NCBI GenBank assembly: GCA_030428695.1
Contig: JAUIEM010000476.1
Location: forward strand, 1-6,416
Length of the DNA stretch: 6,416 nucleotides
Origin: a bacterium
GTDB taxonomy: Bacteria > Planctomycetota > J058 > JAJDCP01
Reading direction: 5' to 3'
Numbering within the stretch: position 1 is the first letter of the stretch; each line of letters opens with the position of its first letter. The position numbers and the translations under genes are program-made. The notes beneath the pieces were generated by a model. The model searched no databases. It was not told the origin of the DNA and was given only the letters and a program-made list of their open reading frames with translations. Below are positions 5,196 to 6,416 of the stretch, one piece after another.

Positions 5196-5295
5196 CGGGT
5201 TCCTCCTGTGCGGTGTCATCGGGAAACACGCAGCCGGCGCCGCGCACCCCTCGCGAAAAATCGCCAGGCCCCCGCGAGGCGCGCCCGCCCCGGGC
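5196..5295 (-). promoter_or_regulatory. Intergenic region upstream of the STN-like/sigma operon
   Basis: These 100 nt separate the tRNA deacylase gene from the STN-like gene on the same strand and are the most likely place for a promoter of the sigma cassette. An inverted repeat CCTCGCG (5249-5255) / CGCGAGG (5273-5279) encloses 17 nt that include a five-base A/T run (5256-5260). On the minus strand the T run lies inside the loop, so this is not a standard terminator. A GGAACC match near 5203-5198 resembles an ECF -35 element but overlaps the ribosome binding site and cannot serve this gene. No clear -10/-35 pair was found. Confidence 0.3.
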
Positions 5296-5790
5296 TCACA
5301 GCTCCAGCCAACGCGGCTCGTGCCCACTGGCGGCGCAGAAACGCAGCAGGTCAGCGAGGGCCAGGGTGTAGGTCGCCCGGTTGTGCAGGGGGTGGACGTT
5401 GACCTCTGCGCAGCCGCGCAGCCCGGCGTCGAGGAAGAACCCGACGCGGCCCTCCGTATCGTTGAGCAGCGCGAGGGGCGAGACCGCCCCCGGGGCGATG
5501 GCCAGGGCCTCCGCGAGCCGCTCCGGCGACGCAAAGCTGAGGTTCTTGCGCGCGCCGAGCGGCGCACGCAGCGCCTTGAGATCGACGGTCCGGTCCTCGA
5601 GCGCGGTGAGAAGGAAGAGCTGGCGCTTCTTGTCCCGCAGGAACAGATTCTTGACGTGGGCGCCGGCCAGGGAGCCGCGCAGGCGGCGCGCCTCCTCGAC
5701 CGTGCGCAGCGGCGGGTGGCGGTGCTCGCTCCAGGCGATGCCGAGCGCCCGCAGGCGGGCGCGGACCGGCTCTTCCTCGGGCGGGACCAC
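5296..5790 (-). CDS. YbaK/ProX-type aminoacyl-tRNA deacylase (PrdX / ProXp-ala-like)
   Basis: A 164-residue, single-domain member of the YbaK/ProRS INS editing superfamily, close to the PrdX/ProXp-ala type that hydrolyses mischarged Ala-tRNA(Pro) in trans, protecting proline codons from alanine. Visible family motifs: HPPLRTVEEA (25-34), GAHVKNLFLRDKK (43-55) with the conserved lysine K47, LTALEDRTVDLKAL (61-74), LSFASPERL (84-92), SPLALLNDTEG (104-114), VNVHPLHN (130-137) and a C-terminal LLRFCAASGHEPR. Length and order match stand-alone family members. The start is GTG (5790-5788), 1 nt after the stop of the DUF2461 gene (TGACGTG), with only a weak GAAGG upstream, so translational coupling is likely. 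The deacylase class is firm; specificity for Ala-tRNA(Pro) is from resemblance only. Confidence 0.9.
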   Translation of the reverse strand: MVPPEEEPVRARLRALGIAWSEHRHPPLRTVEEARRLRGSLAGAHVKNLFLRDKKRQLFLLTALEDRTVDLKALRAPLGARKNLSFASPERLAEALAIAPGAVSPLALLNDTEGRVGFFLDAGLRGCAEVNVHPLHNRATYTLALADLLRFCAASGHEPRWLEL

Positions 5791-5791
5791 G

Positions 5792-6416
5792 TCAGACCTT
5801 CGCGACCGCGGCCTCGAGGAAGTCGACGCACCAGCTGTGGAGCGCGGCCATCTTCGCGAAGTGCTTCTCGCAGTACGAGAGCAGCCGGGCGCTGTAGAAG
5901 GAGGCGGGCACCTTCTTCGTCATCGACACGTACAGCGCGTCGTGGCGCAACAGGTCGGCGTTCTTGTGCGCGGCGTCGAAGCCCCGCGGCACGTTCTTGT
6001 AATGCGCGCCGCAGATCTCGTAGCCGCGGACGGCGGCGAGCTCGTCGACGACCCGCCGCAGATCCGTGCCCTTGCGCTGGTGCACGAGGGCTTCGCGGAA
6101 GGGCTTGAGCAGCTTCCCGTCGAAGTACTTCAGGCCGGCGGCGAGCGCCAGCTTGCCCGGCTCGAAGTGGACCAGGAAGACCGAGTTCGCCTTCTTGGTC
6201 TTGAGCGGCCCCTCCCAGAAGATGATCTGGCAGTAGGTCTTGAGGGGATCGCGGTCCTTCTGGAAGCGCGTGTCGGTGTGGATCTTCTTGATGCTGCCCC
6301 GCCCGTTGGGGTTCGGGTCGAAGCCGACCTCGGGTCGCAGCTTCTGCAGCCGCTCCCCGAGCTCGAGCACGAAGGCCTGGGCCGGCGCGACCACGTCCTC
6401 GAGGTAGCGTTCGCGG
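5792..6416 (-). CDS. DUF2461 family protein, 5' end beyond the right edge
   Basis: 207 residues are visible, ending at TGA 5794-5792; the frame stays open through 6416 (RERYLED precedes the GTG at 6394), so the true start is outside. Family members carry about 15-25 more N-terminal residues (NxxWFxxNRxxY-type), and the visible RERYLED fits the end of that segment, which argues against the internal GTG as the start. Recognised by IKKIHTDTRFQKDRDPLKT (about visible residues 42-60), the DxRFxKDKxPYKT signature of DUF2461 (TIGR02453). No signal peptide or membrane segment is visible, so it is probably cytoplasmic. The biochemical role of DUF2461 is not known to me and is not guessed. It is followed after 1 nt by the tRNA deacylase gene, an operon pair. 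Confidence 0.85.
   Translation of the reverse strand, partial: RERYLEDVVAPAQAFVLELGERLQKLRPEVGFDPNPNGRGSIKKIHTDTRFQKDRDPLKTYCQIIFWEGPLKTKKANSVFLVHFEPGKLALAAGLKYFDGKLLKPFREALVHQRKGTDLRRVVDELAAVRGYEICGAHYKNVPRGFDAAHKNADLLRHDALYVSMTKKVPASFYSARLLSYCEKHFAKMAALHSWCVDFLEAAVAKV

Noticed and set aside
5198..5203. GGAACC as an ECF -35 element for the STN-like/sigma operon
   Set aside because: It overlaps the ribosome binding site of the first gene, so a promoter there would start inside the coding region, and no partner -10 was seen.
5217..5219. ATG at 5219 as the start of the STN-like gene
   Set aside because: It would add eight residues before the signal peptide and has no purine-rich site, whereas the ATG at 5195 follows AGGAGGAA directly.
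6392..6394. GTG as the true start of the DUF2461 gene
   Set aside because: The frame stays open to the window edge and the residues before it (RERYLED) fit the family's N-terminal segment. A start here would remove a conserved part.

Overview
The window is GC-rich, densely packed bacterial DNA. Purine-rich ribosome binding sites sit in front of most genes, and no phage, IS, CRISPR, rRNA or tRNA signature was seen. The mix of genes (a secreted von Willebrand factor A protein, an ECF sigma factor with a membrane partner and a secretin/STN-like exported protein, and a Pyrococcus-length RtcB) fits a GC-rich Gram-negative lineage such as Planctomycetota or Myxococcota. That placement is an inference, and no marker gene here fixes it.

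Layout. Positions 1-53 (minus) hold the first 17 codons of ssb, which runs off the left edge. Positions 54-228 are non-coding and hold the ssb leader, with a hairpin that covers the Shine-Dalgarno sequence, plus two terminator-like hairpins behind the next gene. Positions 229-1335 (minus) encode an exported VWA-domain protein. A 154-nt divergent intergenic region separates it from a plus-strand pair: rtcB (RNA 3'-phosphate ligase, 1490-2929) and, 11 nt later, an unrecognised 93-residue protein (2941-3222). The 3' end of this small gene, stop codon included, is followed by an imperfect tandem copy of itself.

From about 3285 to the right edge everything is on the minus strand and converges on the rtcB pair. 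Read in the direction of transcription, a DUF2461 gene (5' end outside the window) is followed after 1 nt by a PrdX/ProXp-ala-type tRNA deacylase gene. After a 100-nt gap come an exported protein with secretin/STN-like repeats, an ECF sigma factor (2-nt gap) and a single-pass membrane protein (14-nt overlap).

How the genes may work together. The last three minus-strand genes look like one signalling cassette. An exported STN/secretin-N-like protein, an ECF sigma factor and a membrane protein placed as an anti-sigma factor recall the Fec-type surface-signalling logic, but here the STN-like module is free-standing. The rtcB pair suggests an RNA repair/ligation unit with a small accessory protein that is not archease. 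The DUF2461-PrdX pair looks like housekeeping. The least expected features are the duplicated tail of the small rtcB-linked gene, the possible RNA switch in the ssb leader, and the STN-like/sigma/membrane cassette.
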